Both the position numbers and the translations under genes were made by a program. Below, piece after piece: positions 27,205-36,428 of a DNA stretch of 64,000 bases. Origin of the DNA: Streptomyces sp. NBC_00663. Lineage in GTDB: Bacteria > Actinomycetota > Actinomycetes > Streptomycetales > Streptomycetaceae. The stretch covers positions 8,556,001 to 8,620,000 of the forward strand of contig NZ_CP109027.1 of NCBI RefSeq assembly GCF_036226885.1. The letters are read 5' to 3'. Within the stretch, counting starts at the first letter, position 1. Every line of letters starts with the position of its first letter. The notes beneath the pieces are model-generated. The model worked only from the letters and a program-made list of their open reading frames with translations. It was not told the origin of the DNA and searched no databases.

Positions 27205-29136
27205 ATGAGCATGGAAACCACAGCCTGGACACAACTGCACAGCGTGATGAACGCGCAGACGGAGACCCGCCCCTTCGCCCGCGCCACGCTGCGCCGCATC
27301 GGCGCCTTCGCCCGCCCGCACCGCACCCGCATCGCCCAGTTCGTGGTGCTCGGGGTGGCCACCGCACTGCTCGCCGTCGCCACCCCGGTGCTCGCCGGGC
27401 ATGTGGTGGACGCGATCGTGACGGGCGACGACGAGGGCACGGTGGTACGGCTGGCCCTGCTCATCGCGCTGATCGCGGTCGCCGAAGCGGCGCTGGGCAT
27501 CCTCGGACGACGGCTCTCGGCCACGCTCGGGGAGGGACTCATCCTCGATCTGCGGACGGCTGTGTTCGATCATGTGCAGCGCATGCCGGTCGCGTTCTTC
27601 ACACGGACACGTACGGGGGCGCTGGTCTCCCGACTCAACAACGACGTCATCGGGGCGCAGCGGGCGTTCAGCAACACCCTCTCCGGCGTGGTCAGCAACT
27701 TCGTCACCCTGCTGCTGACGCTCGCCGTCATGCTCACCCTGTCCTGGCAGATCACCCTGCTCGCGCTCGTCCTGCTCCCGGTCTTCGTGATCCCGGCCCG
27801 CCGCATGGGCAGCCGGATGGCCCGGATGCAGCGGGAGGCGGCGGCCCTGAACGCGGCGATGGGCACCCGGATGACCGAGCGCTTCTCCGCGCCCGGCGCC
27901 ACCCTGATCAAGCTGTTCGGCCGCCCGGAGCAGGAGTCCGAGGAGTTCGCGGCCCGCGCGAGGCGGGTGGCCGACATCGGCGTCCGCACGGCCACCGCGC
28001 AGTCCGTCTTCATCACCGCCCTGACCCTGGTCTCCGCCCTGGCCCTCGCCCTCGTCTACGGCCTCGGTGGCTGGTTCGCCCTGCGCGGCACCCTGGAACC
28101 GGGCGCCGTCGTCTCCCTCGCCCTGCTCCTGACCCGGCTCTACGCCCCGCTCACCGCCCTCGCCGGGGCCCGCGTCGAGGTGATGAGCGCCCTGGTGAGC
28201 TTCGAGCGGGTCTTCGAGGTGCTGGACCTGAAGCCCCTCATCGAGGACAAGCAGGACGCCCGCGAGATCGGGGACGGCCCGGTCGCGGTCGAGTTCGACG
28301 ACGTCCGCTTCGGCTACCCGTCCGCCGACAAGGTCTCCCTGGCCTCCCTGGAGGAGGTCGCGTCCCTCGACACCCGGGGCGGCGAGGAGGTCCTCAAGGG
28401 CATCTCCTTCCGCGCCGAACCCGGTCAGACCGTCGCCCTCGTCGGCTCCTCCGGCGCCGGCAAGTCGACCATCGCGCAGCTGCTGCCGCGGCTGTACGAC
28501 GTCGACGAGGGCGCCGTGCGCGTCGGGGACGCGGACCTGCGCGACCTCACCGCCCGCTCCCTGCGGGAGACGATCGGCATGGTCACCCAGGACGGCCACC
28601 TCTTCCACGACACCGTCCGCGCCAACCTGCTGCTGGCCCGCCCCACGGCGACCGAGGAAGACCTGTGGGACGCCCTGCACCGCTCCCGCCTCGATGCTCT
28701 CGTACGGTCCCTGCCCGACGGCCTGGACACCGTGGTCGGCGAGCGCGGCTACCGTCTCTCCGGCGGCGAACGCCAACGGATGACCATCGCCCGGCTGTTG
28801 CTGGCCCGCCAGCGTGTCGTCATCCTCGACGAGGCCACCGCCCACCTCGACAACACCTCGGAGGCGGCGGTCCAGGAGGCGCTGACGGAGGCGCTGGAGG
28901 GCAGGACCGCGATCGTCATCGCCCACCGGCTCTCCACGATCCGCGCGGCCGACCAGATCCTGGTCGTCGAGGCCGGACAGATCGTCGAACGCGGCACGCA
29001 CGACGAGCTGCTGGCGGCCGGCGGGCGCTACGCCGAACTGCACCGGACCCAGTTCGAGGAGCGGGATTCGGCCAAGGTCGGCCAGGTCATCGATCAGAAG
29101 GACACAAAGCTCGACAACATCATTGCCACCATCTGA
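27205..29136 (+). CDS. ABC exporter, fused permease and ATPase
   Basis: This 643-aa half transporter has six N-terminal membrane helices (about residues 30-330). The ATPase domain has Walker A GSSGAGKST, signature LSGGERQRM, Walker B VVILDEAT and a His switch (IVIAHRLS). It probably works as a homodimer exporting a lipid, peptide or drug. A short insert (residues about 375-400) lies between strand 1 and Walker A. It is divergent from the UPF0104 gene. Confidence 0.95.
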   Translation: MSMETTAWTQLHSVMNAQTETRPFARATLRRIGAFARPHRTRIAQFVVLGVATALLAVATPVLAGHVVDAIVTGDDEGTVVRLALLIALIAVAEAALGILGRRLSATLGEGLILDLRTAVFDHVQRMPVAFFTRTRTGALVSRLNNDVIGAQRAFSNTLSGVVSNFVTLLLTLAVMLTLSWQITLLALVLLPVFVIPARRMGSRMARMQREAAALNAAMGTRMTERFSAPGATLIKLFGRPEQESEEFAARARRVADIGVRTATAQSVFITALTLVSALALALVYGLGGWFALRGTLEPGAVVSLALLLTRLYAPLTALAGARVEVMSALVSFERVFEVLDLKPLIEDKQDAREIGDGPVAVEFDDVRFGYPSADKVSLASLEEVASLDTRGGEEVLKGISFRAEPGQTVALVGSSGAGKSTIAQLLPRLYDVDEGAVRVGDADLRDLTARSLRETIGMVTQDGHLFHDTVRANLLLARPTATEEDLWDALHRSRLDALVRSLPDGLDTVVGERGYRLSGGERQRMTIARLLLARQRVVILDEATAHLDNTSEAAVQEALTEALEGRTAIVIAHRLSTIRAADQILVVEAGQIVERGTHDELLAAGGRYAELHRTQFEERDSAKVGQVIDQKDTKLDNIIATI

Positions 29137-29153
29137 CGCAGAACTTAGTGTGC

Positions 29154-29178
29154 GTTCGGTTTCCCAACATCACCGAAC
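29154..29178. promoter_or_regulatory. inverted repeat between ABC exporter and GH2 gene
   Basis: GTTCGGT (29154-29160) and ACCGAAC (29172-29178) are perfect 7-bp arms 11 bases apart, 18 bp after the exporter stop and 62 bp before the GH2 start. It could be a weak terminator or an operator for the glycosidase. Confidence 0.4.
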
Positions 29179-29239
29179 AAGATCTGACGCTCCCTCAAAG
29201 CCGCACGGTCACACGGCCGTACCGAGGAAGGCAACGGTC

Positions 29240-32200
29240 ATGTCGCACACTTCGGAGTCCCCCGCCCACCCCGCATGGGCGCCCGTCAGCCGCCGCCGAC
29301 TCCTGGAGGGCGGGGCCGCCCTCGTCGGCGCCCTCGCCCTCCCCGGATGGGCCGCCGGCGAGGCCCGCGCCGCCGCCGAGTCCCCCGAGTGGAACGGCCG
29401 CATCGACGTCTTCCGGCTCGGCACCGAGCCGCCCCACAGCACCCTGATGCCGTACGCCAACCTCCGCCAGGCACTCACGGCCGACCGCACCGACTCGCCG
29501 TACCGGCTCAGCCTGGACGGCAGCTGGAGGTTCGCCCACGCGGACCGCCCGGCCGACCGCGACCCCGACTTCTACGGAACGGACGTCGACGACAGCGACT
29601 GGGACACCATCCCGGTCCCGTCCGTGTGGCAGAAACACGGCTACGACCGCCCGATCTACGTCAACATCACCTACCCCTACTGGGGCCCCAACGGACTGGG
29701 CGAGGAGCCGCAGCCGCCCGCCGCGCCGACCCGCTACAACCCCGTCGGCCAGTACCGAAGGACCTTCACCGTCCCCCGCGCCTGGTCCGGGCGACGCACC
29801 TTCCTGCACTTCGAGGGCGTGAAGTCGGCCCACTACGTGTGGATCAACGGCACGCTCGTCGGCTACCACGAGGACTCCTTCGCCCCCGCCGAGTACGACA
29901 TCACCGACCACCTGAAGCCGGGCACCAACCAGATCGCCGTCGAGGTCTACCGCTACTCCGACGGCGACTGGCTGGAGGACCAGGACATGATCCGGCTGAG
30001 CGGCATCTTCCGCTCGGTCCACCTCTACTCCACGCCGCCCGTCCACCTGCGCGACTTCAAACTCGACACCCCGCTCTCCGACGACTACGCGTCCGCCGAG
30101 CTGGCGGTGACCGCGAGCGTCCGCGCCTACGCGGCGGGCCATGCAGGCTCCTACACCGTCGAGACCCAGCTGTACGACGCCGACGGCCACCCCGTCTGGG
30201 CCCGCCCGCTCCAGCAGACCGCCGACGTGACGGCGACCGGCGAGGACACGACCGTACGGAGTGCGAGAGCCGTGCCCGAGCCGCGCCTCTGGTCGGCCGA
30301 GCACCCGTACCTCTACACGGCCGTGCTGCGGCTGCGCGACCCGGCCGGCAAGGTGATCGAGACGCTGTCCCACCGGGTCGGCCTGCGCGAGTTCGCGCTC
30401 AAGGACGGCCTGATGCGTATCAACGGCCGGCCGGTGTCCTTCCGCGGCACCAACCGCCACGAGATGCACCCCGACCGCGGCACCGCCCTCACCCGCGCCG
30501 ACATGGTCCAGGACATCAGGATCATCAAGCGGATGAACATGAACTCGGTCCGCACCTCGCACTACCCCAACAACCCGCAGTGGCTCGAACTCGCCGACGA
30601 GTACGGCCTCTACCTCGTCGACGAGACCAACCTCGAGACCCATGGCATCCGCGGCGAGTACCCCGGCAACCACACCGACTGGGCCGCCGCCTGCGTCGCC
30701 CGCGCCCAGAACATGGTCCACCGCGACAAGAACCACGCCTCGGTCGTCATCTGGTCCCTCGGCAACGAGGCGGGCGCGGGCAGCACGTTCGTCGCCATGC
30801 ACGACTGGATCAAGTCCTACGACACGACCCGCGTCGTGCAGTACGAGGGCGACGACAGTCCGGGCGTCAGCGACATCCGCTCCGAGATGTACGAGAGCCC
30901 CGCCCGCGTCGAGGCACGCGCCAAGGACACGGCGGACACCCGGCCGTACGTCATGATCGAGTACTGCCACGCGATGGGGAACTCCAACGGCAACTTCAAG
31001 AAGTACTGGGACCTGGTCCGCAGTCACGACGTCCTCCAGGGCGGCTGGATCTGGGACTTCGTGGACCAGTCCCTGAACTGGCCGACGCCGCCGCGCCGCC
31101 GGTTCACGGAGGAGGGCCCCGGCGCCCTGCGCGGCGAACTCATCGCCCCCGGCGGCTCGTTCGACCGCGAGAAGGGTGTCGCCGGCGGCACGGTCTTCGC
31201 ACGCGACGACCGCCTCGACCTCACCGGCTCCCTCACCCTGGAAGCCTGGATCACCCCGCACGTCCTCGGGTACCACCAGCCGATCATCGCCAAGGGCGAC
31301 ACCCAGTACGCCCTCAAGCAGAGCGACAACAACCTGGAGTTCTTCATCCACGGCGGCGGGCAGTGGGTCTCCGCCAGTTGGGCCCTGCCGAGCGACTGGA
31401 CCGGCGGCGAACACCACATCGCCGGAGTCTTCGACGCGGCGGCGGGCACCCTCGCCCTCCATGTCGACGGCACGCTCCGGGCCACCCGCACCACCACCCG
31501 GCGGCCCGGCAGCAACACCGCGCCCCTCGCCCTCGCCACCGACGTCGACAACATCACCCGCGAGTTCAGCGGCACCATCCGCAGGGCGCGGGTGTACGAC
31601 CGTGCCCTGAGCGCGACCGAGCTGGCCTCCGACAGCCGGGGCCCCGGCGGCGAGGGCGTGCGGTTCTGGTTCGACGCGGCGAGCGTCGGCCTCGACGAAC
31701 TCCGCCCCCGGGAGAAGACCTTCCTCGCCTACGGCGGTGACTGGGGCGACAACCCCAACGACGGCAACTTCGTCGCCGACGGCATCGTCACCGCCGACCG
31801 CGGCCACACCGGCAAGGCGGCGGAGATCAAGCGGATCTACCAGGCGATCAACGCCACCGGCGACGCGCAGTCGGTGACCCTGACCAACGAATTCCTCTTC
31901 ACCAACCTTCGCGAATTCGCGGGCAGTTGGACGCTGGTGGCCGACGGTGTACCGGTCCGGCGCGGCAGGCTGACGCGCGACCAGCTGGACGTGGCCCCCC
32001 TGTCCAGCAAGAAGATCACCGTCCCCGTACGGCTGCCGTCCGACCCGCCGCCCGGCACGGAGTACTTCCTGGAACTGTCCTTCACCACCAAGGAACGCAC
32101 GCGATGGGCCGAGCCCGGCTTCGAGGTGGCCAAGGCCCAACTCCCGCTCGACGCGGGGAGCCCCGCCGTCACCCCGGTGCCGCTCGACGACGTGCCGACG

Positions 32201-33112
32201 CTGACGTACGACGACAGCGCGACGAGCGTCACCGTCACCGGCGGGAAGTTCACCGTCACCGTCGACAAGAGCAGCGGCGTCATCAGCTCCTACGAGGCGG
32301 CCGGCGTCCAGCTGATCAGCTCCGGTCCCGCCCCCAATTTCTGGCGGGCGCCGACCGACAACGACCACGGCAACGGCCAGCACACCCGCAACCAGACATG
32401 GCGCGACGCGGGCGCCCGCCGCAAGGTCACCGACGTCACGGTGAGCGCGGTCCGCGACAGGGCCGTCGAGATCAAGGTCGCCGGCACGCTCCCGACGACC
32501 ACGGAATCGACGTACACCACCACCTACACCGTCTTCGGCAACGGTGAGATCAAGGTCGACAGCACCCTTCACCCGGGGGCGAGTTCACTGCCGTACCTCC
32601 CGGAGGTCGGCACCCTGCTCCTCCTCCCCGGCAGCCTGGACCGCATCCACTACTACGGCCGGGGCCCCGAGGAGAACCACTGGGACCGCAACAACGGCAC
32701 CGACGTCGGCCTGTACTCCGGCGCGGTCGCCGACCAGTGGACCTCCTACATCCGCCCGCAGGAGAACGGCAACAAGACCGACGTCCGCTGGGCCGCCCTC
32801 ACCGACCGGCACGGCAGAGGCCTGCTGGTGAGCGGTGAACCCCTCCTGGAGATCAACGCCTCGCACCTCACCCCCGAGGACCTGTCCGTCGGTGCCCGCC
32901 ACGACTACCAGCTCACCCCGCGCAAGGAGGTCGTCCTGCGGGTGAACCACCGGCAGATGGGCGTCGGCGGCGACAACAGCTGGGGCGCCCACACGCACGA
33001 CGAGTACAAACTCTTCGCCGACCGCGACTACGCCTACACCTACCGGCTGCGCCCGATCACGGACGTGGCACGGGCGACCGCGGTCTCGCGACGGCCCACG
33101 GCGACGGACTGA
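29240..33112 (+). CDS. Tat-exported GH2 beta-galactosidase-like enzyme with inserted LamG domain
   Basis: From ATG 29240 (GAGGAAGG upstream) the product is 1290 aa. A Tat signal (SRRRLLEGGAALVGALALPG) predicts folded export. The GH2 sandwich, immunoglobulin-like and TIM-barrel domains follow, with acid/base E510 (WSLGNEAG) and nucleophile E574 (MIEYCHAMGNS). A LamG/concanavalin-like domain is inserted at about residues 640-800 (LTGSLTLEAWITPHV ... GTIRRARVYDRALSA). The LacZ sequence then resumes (AYGGDWGDNPNDGNF) through domain 4 and the C-terminal beta-sandwich (FWRAPTDNDHGNG). It likely cleaves beta-galactosides outside the cell, with the insert binding polysaccharide. Confidence 0.92.
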   Translation: MSHTSESPAHPAWAPVSRRRLLEGGAALVGALALPGWAAGEARAAAESPEWNGRIDVFRLGTEPPHSTLMPYANLRQALTADRTDSPYRLSLDGSWRFAHADRPADRDPDFYGTDVDDSDWDTIPVPSVWQKHGYDRPIYVNITYPYWGPNGLGEEPQPPAAPTRYNPVGQYRRTFTVPRAWSGRRTFLHFEGVKSAHYVWINGTLVGYHEDSFAPAEYDITDHLKPGTNQIAVEVYRYSDGDWLEDQDMIRLSGIFRSVHLYSTPPVHLRDFKLDTPLSDDYASAELAVTASVRAYAAGHAGSYTVETQLYDADGHPVWARPLQQTADVTATGEDTTVRSARAVPEPRLWSAEHPYLYTAVLRLRDPAGKVIETLSHRVGLREFALKDGLMRINGRPVSFRGTNRHEMHPDRGTALTRADMVQDIRIIKRMNMNSVRTSHYPNNPQWLELADEYGLYLVDETNLETHGIRGEYPGNHTDWAAACVARAQNMVHRDKNHASVVIWSLGNEAGAGSTFVAMHDWIKSYDTTRVVQYEGDDSPGVSDIRSEMYESPARVEARAKDTADTRPYVMIEYCHAMGNSNGNFKKYWDLVRSHDVLQGGWIWDFVDQSLNWPTPPRRRFTEEGPGALRGELIAPGGSFDREKGVAGGTVFARDDRLDLTGSLTLEAWITPHVLGYHQPIIAKGDTQYALKQSDNNLEFFIHGGGQWVSASWALPSDWTGGEHHIAGVFDAAAGTLALHVDGTLRATRTTTRRPGSNTAPLALATDVDNITREFSGTIRRARVYDRALSATELASDSRGPGGEGVRFWFDAASVGLDELRPREKTFLAYGGDWGDNPNDGNFVADGIVTADRGHTGKAAEIKRIYQAINATGDAQSVTLTNEFLFTNLREFAGSWTLVADGVPVRRGRLTRDQLDVAPLSSKKITVPVRLPSDPPPGTEYFLELSFTTKERTRWAEPGFEVAKAQLPLDAGSPAVTPVPLDDVPTLTYDDSATSVTVTGGKFTVTVDKSSGVISSYEAAGVQLISSGPAPNFWRAPTDNDHGNGQHTRNQTWRDAGARRKVTDVTVSAVRDRAVEIKVAGTLPTTTESTYTTTYTVFGNGEIKVDSTLHPGASSLPYLPEVGTLLLLPGSLDRIHYYGRGPEENHWDRNNGTDVGLYSGAVADQWTSYIRPQENGNKTDVRWAALTDRHGRGLLVSGEPLLEINASHLTPEDLSVGARHDYQLTPRKEVVLRVNHRQMGVGGDNSWGAHTHDEYKLFADRDYAYTYRLRPITDVARATAVSRRPTATD

Positions 33113-33120
33113 CCGGCCGC

Positions 33121-33156
33121 GGCCCGGTGACACCGCGCGGGCGGCGTCACCGGGCC
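33121..33156. terminator. intrinsic hairpin after the GH2 gene
   Basis: GGCCCGGTGAC (33121-33131) and GTCACCGGGCC (33146-33156) form a perfect 11-bp stem with a 14-base loop, starting 8 bp after the GH2 stop. Confidence 0.75.
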
Positions 33157-33159
33157 GTG

Positions 33160-33531
33160 CACTGGGTCCGACAGCCGCCGAGCACGTCGAAGCGCTGCCA
33201 TCCCGCACGCGTGAGCTCCCGCTCCGCCAACTTCCTCCGGCGAGGCCAGGAGAACGAAGTGCCGGGAGCGCGACAGCGCGTCCTGGATCGTCGGCCACAG
33301 CCCCGGATTGGCCGACATGCTGGACTCGTCCTGGAACACCCGCACCGCCCGCAGCCGGTACCAGGGCCGGGCGAAGTGGTGCAGCCCGTCGCGCAGGGCC
33401 GCGGTGCGGGCGCGGTCGGCCTTGTGGTTGTACGAGATGAAGGCGTCGAAGCCGGCAGCCGCCGCATCGGGCCGTGCCGCCCTTCGCCGCCACCTCCACC
33501 AGGACCGTCCAGGCAGCGGACGCGGAGCCAT
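33160..33531 (-). pseudogene. truncated TIR-domain gene
   Basis: From ATG 33531 the frame gives a short linker, then FDAFISYNHKADRARTAALR, HHFARPWYRLRAVRVFQDES and SMSANPGLWPTIQDALSRS, ending at HFVLLASPE. This is the first ~85 residues of the TIR domain found at the head of large Streptomyces TIR-WD40/NACHT-type proteins. After LLASPE the family sequence stops, the frame becomes arginine-rich nonsense and meets the GH2 terminator. The catalytic Glu region and all downstream domains are gone. It fills the 33113-33684 gap between the GH2 gene and panD; otherwise I see only the panD upstream region there. Confidence 0.75.
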
Positions 33532-33684
33532 GACGCCTCCCCCGAGCACGACGCAACCCGGCCGCGGAGTGATCCGCGTTTCATTTCCACGCCCGGGGCC
33601 GCTGCGTATCCTGAGGGCATCGTCCGTCGTAACAGGCCCTTGACCTGCGGAGCAGGCAGGGAGCCACGACTCGGGAGTCGCTTG

Positions 33685-34104
33685 ATGCTGCGCACCATGT
33701 TCAAATCCAAGATCCACCGCGCCACCGTCACCCAGGCCGACCTGCACTACGTGGGATCGGTGACCATCGACGCGGACCTGCTCGACGCCGCCGACCTGCT
33801 GCCCGGTGAGCTGGTCCACATCGTGGACATCACCAATGGCGCCCGCCTGGAGACGTACGTCATCGAGGGCGAGCGGGGCTCCGGTGTGATCGGGATCAAC
33901 GGGGCCGCCGCCCATCTCGTCCACCCCGATGATCTGGTGATCATCATCAGCTACGCTCAGGTGACCGACGCCGAGGCGCGGGCACTCGTACCGCGGGTCG
34001 TGCACGTGGACCGCGACAACCGGGTCGTGGCCCTGGGCGCGGACCCGTCGGAGCCGGTGCCGGGCTCGGACCAGGAGCGCAGCCCGCAGGCCGTACCGGC
34101 CTGA
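33685..34104 (+). CDS. panD: aspartate 1-decarboxylase proenzyme
   Basis: The protein (139 aa) starts MLRTMFKSKIHRATVTQADL and has the self-cleavage site YVGS, where Gly24-Ser25 is cut to give the pyruvoyl cofactor. It makes beta-alanine from aspartate for pantothenate and CoA. The C-terminal ~20 residues extend a little past the usual end. It stands apart from other pan genes. Confidence 0.97.
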   Translation: MLRTMFKSKIHRATVTQADLHYVGSVTIDADLLDAADLLPGELVHIVDITNGARLETYVIEGERGSGVIGINGAAAHLVHPDDLVIIISYAQVTDAEARALVPRVVHVDRDNRVVALGADPSEPVPGSDQERSPQAVPA

Positions 34105-34136
34105 GTTCAGAGACGGTCGAGACCAGGAGTGTGCCC

Positions 34137-34481
34137 GTGAGCGACATCGAGATCCGCGACGACCGGGCGGCCGGCCGCCTGGAGGCCGTCGGCGCCGGCG
34201 AAGTCGTCGGCCACATCGAGTACTTCGTCCTCGAATCGCCCCGGCGCGCCCTGGTCCCCGTCCACACGATCGTGGAACCGGCCCACGAGGGAAAGGGCAT
34301 CGCGGGCTCCCTGGCCCGCGAGCTGTACGGCATCGCCGCCCGCGAGGGCATTGTCGTCGCCCCGCTCTGCCCCTACGTCGTCAAGTGGGCCGAACGCCAC
34401 CCCGACGAGGCCCCGGCCGCCGACCCCGAGCTGCTGCGTGCGGCGAAGGAGTGGCTGGTGGCGCACCCCGGCCGGTTCTGA
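34137..34481 (+). CDS. small GNAT-like N-acetyltransferase (YjdJ type)
   Basis: This 114-aa protein shows the compact GNAT fold of the YjdJ/COG2388 group, with HTIVEPAHEGKGIAGSLARE as the acetyl-CoA loop and LCPYVVKWAERHP near the end. The start is set by AGGAG at 34125-34129, seven bases before GTG 34137; GTG 34131 is too close. It lies 32 bp after panD and could be co-transcribed. The substrate is unknown. Confidence 0.85.
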   Translation: MSDIEIRDDRAAGRLEAVGAGEVVGHIEYFVLESPRRALVPVHTIVEPAHEGKGIAGSLARELYGIAAREGIVVAPLCPYVVKWAERHPDEAPAADPELLRAAKEWLVAHPGRF

Positions 34482-34569
34482 CCCGGCCGAACGGGTGACT
34501 GGCCCGACGCGCACCGGGTAGGCGGGGGAGAAGTCCAGAGCCGACGTTCACCACAGGCTGGAGGACACG

Positions 34570-34776
34570 ATGACCAACCCCCCGACCCCCTACCCGGATC
34601 CGGTCCACCCGGACCCGGTCCACCCTGACCCGACCCCGGGCCCGATGCCGGAACCCCCACAGCCGCCGGCGCCGACGCCTCCGCAGCCACCGGCCCCGCA
34701 GCCCCCGGGCCCGACCCCGGTCCCCCCGGGGCCGGAGCCGGTCCCGAACCCGGAACCCGGGCCTCCGCTCACTTGA
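34570..34776 (+). CDS. small proline-rich protein
   Basis: This 68-aa protein is almost wholly Pro with Pro-Asp-Pro, PPQPPAP and PVPPGPEP repeats, and has no signal peptide or hydrophobic segment. ATG 34570 has a good ribosome site (CTGGAGGACACG), which supports real translation. Such short proline-rich proteins are seen in Streptomyces genomes but have no known role. Confidence 0.5.
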   Translation: MTNPPTPYPDPVHPDPVHPDPTPGPMPEPPQPPAPTPPQPPAPQPPGPTPVPPGPEPVPNPEPGPPLT

Positions 34777-34804
34777 CGGCAGGGGCTGGGCCGAGATGCT
34801 TCCA

Positions 34805-34843
34805 GGGGGCGTGGGGAACTGCGCGACCAGTCCCCACGCCCCC
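34805..34843. repeat. Streptomyces-type intergenic palindrome, likely bidirectional terminator
   Basis: GGGGGCGTGGGGA (34805-34817) and TCCCCACGCCCCC (34831-34843) are perfect 13-bp arms around ACTGCGCGACCAG. This GGGGCGTGGGGAACTGCGCG element recurs in many Streptomyces intergenic regions. Here it sits between the convergent proline-rich gene and gnd. Confidence 0.7.
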
Positions 34844-34875
34844 GCACTTGCCCTACAACCGAACCGAGCGCCCCA

Positions 34876-36315
34876 CTAGGCGCCGATCTCCGACCGGTCC
34901 CCGCCCCACAACGTGTGGAACGACCCGTCCCGGTCCACCCTCCGATACGTGTGCGCCCCGAAGAAGTCCCGCTGCCCCTGCGTGAGCGCCGCGGGCAACC
35001 GCTCGGCACGCAGCGCGTCGTAGTACGCGAGCGCCGCCGAGAAGCCCGGCGTGGGCACCCCCTGGCGCGTCGCCGCGACGATCACCTCACGCCAGTCGTC
35101 CTGCGCGTCGGCGATCTCCTGGGCGAACGTCTCGTCGGACAGCAGGCTCGGCAGATCGGCGCGGGCGTCGTACGCGGCGCGGATCCGGTCCAGGAACGCG
35201 GCCCGGATGATGCAGCCGCCGCGCCAGATCGCGGAGACGGCACCCAGGTCGATGTCCCAGTCGTACTCGTCCCGCGCGGCCGCGATCTCGTGGAATCCCT
35301 GCGTGTACGACACGATCTTGGAGGCGTACAGCGCCTGCTCGACCCGGTCGGCGAACGCGCCCGCCTCGGCCTCGCTCAGCGGCGTGGCCGAGGGCCCGGC
35401 GAGGCCGCGCGAGGCGTCCCGGAGCGCCGCGTGCCCGGACAGTGAGCGGGCGAAGACGGCCTCGGCGATACCCGAGACCGGAACGCCCAGGTCGAGGGCG
35501 ATCTGCACGGTCCAGCGACCGGTGCCCTTCTGCTCGGCCTGGTCCACGACCACGTCCACGAAGGGCTTGCCGGTGGCCTCGTCCACGTGCGACAGCACCT
35601 CGGCGGTGATCTCGATGAGATAGGAGTCGAGCCGGCCGGTGTTCCAGGTCCGGAAGATCTCCGCGATCTGCGCGGGCGAGTAGCCGGCGACATCGCGCAG
35701 CAGCTGGTACGCCTCGCCGATCAGCTGCATGTCGGCGTACTCGATGCCGTTGTGCACCATCTTCACGAAGTGCCCGGCACCGTCCGCGCCGACGTGCGTC
35801 ACACAGGGCGCGCCGTCCTTCGCCTTCGCGGAGATCTTCTCCAGCATCGGGCCGAGAGAGTCGTACGACTCCTTCGAACCGCCCGGCATGATGCTGGGCC
35901 CGTTGAGCGCGCCCTCCTCGCCGCCGGAGATGCCGGTGCCGACGAAGTGGATCCCCTGCTCGCGCAGCTCGCGCTCGCGGCGCCGGGTGTCGGCGAAGTG
36001 CGCGTTGCCACCGTCGATGATCATGTCGCCGGGTTCGAGCAGCGGGGCGAACTCCTGGATCACCGCGTCGGTCGGGTCACCGGCCTTCACCATGATGACG
36101 AGGCGCCGGGGGCGCTCCAGCGCGGCGACGAACTCCTTGGCGGTCTCGGCGGCGATGAAGTCGCCCTCGCTCCCGTGCTCCTCCACCAGGGCGTGGGTAC
36201 GGGACGCCGTCCGGTTGTGCACCGCGACCGTATAGCCGTTGCGGGCGAAGTTGCGGGCGAGGTTACTGCCCATGACCGCGAGGCCCGTGACGCCGATCTG
36301 CGCTGTAGTGCTCAT
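34876..36315 (-). CDS. gnd: 6-phosphogluconate dehydrogenase, decarboxylating (NADP type)
   Basis: The 479-aa protein starts near MSTTAQIGVTGLAVMGSNLA (NADP-binding). It has IDGGNAHFADTRRRERELRE, the signature VGTGISGGEEGALNGPSIMP and the C-terminal RDFFGAHTYRR. It converts 6-phosphogluconate to ribulose 5-phosphate, CO2 and NADPH in the pentose phosphate pathway. ATG 36315 fits a GGGAG site; the frame is open to 36330. Length fits the long, homodimeric type. Confidence 0.97.
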   Translation of the reverse strand: MSTTAQIGVTGLAVMGSNLARNFARNGYTVAVHNRTASRTHALVEEHGSEGDFIAAETAKEFVAALERPRRLVIMVKAGDPTDAVIQEFAPLLEPGDMIIDGGNAHFADTRRRERELREQGIHFVGTGISGGEEGALNGPSIMPGGSKESYDSLGPMLEKISAKAKDGAPCVTHVGADGAGHFVKMVHNGIEYADMQLIGEAYQLLRDVAGYSPAQIAEIFRTWNTGRLDSYLIEITAEVLSHVDEATGKPFVDVVVDQAEQKGTGRWTVQIALDLGVPVSGIAEAVFARSLSGHAALRDASRGLAGPSATPLSEAEAGAFADRVEQALYASKIVSYTQGFHEIAAARDEYDWDIDLGAVSAIWRGGCIIRAAFLDRIRAAYDARADLPSLLSDETFAQEIADAQDDWREVIVAATRQGVPTPGFSAALAYYDALRAERLPAALTQGQRDFFGAHTYRRVDRDGSFHTLWGGDRSEIGA

Positions 36316-36428
36316 ACCGTCTGCTCCCAAGGATCCGGTGGATCAGGTAGGTCGTGTGTCGGTGGTGCCGTTCGTGCTCGTCAGCAGCCTACGCAGATAC
36401 GGTTCGCGGGCCCTGTTGTGTTCAGCAC

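Noticed and set aside
27064..29043. N-terminal extension of the UPF0104 frame across the ABC exporter
   Set aside because: The extension is antisense to the exporter; the membrane protein begins cleanly at ATG 27063.
29195..32572. 1125-aa minus-strand frame opposite the GH2 gene
   Set aside because: Composition is a Val/Gly/Asp-rich mirror of the GH2 codons with no recognisable domain.
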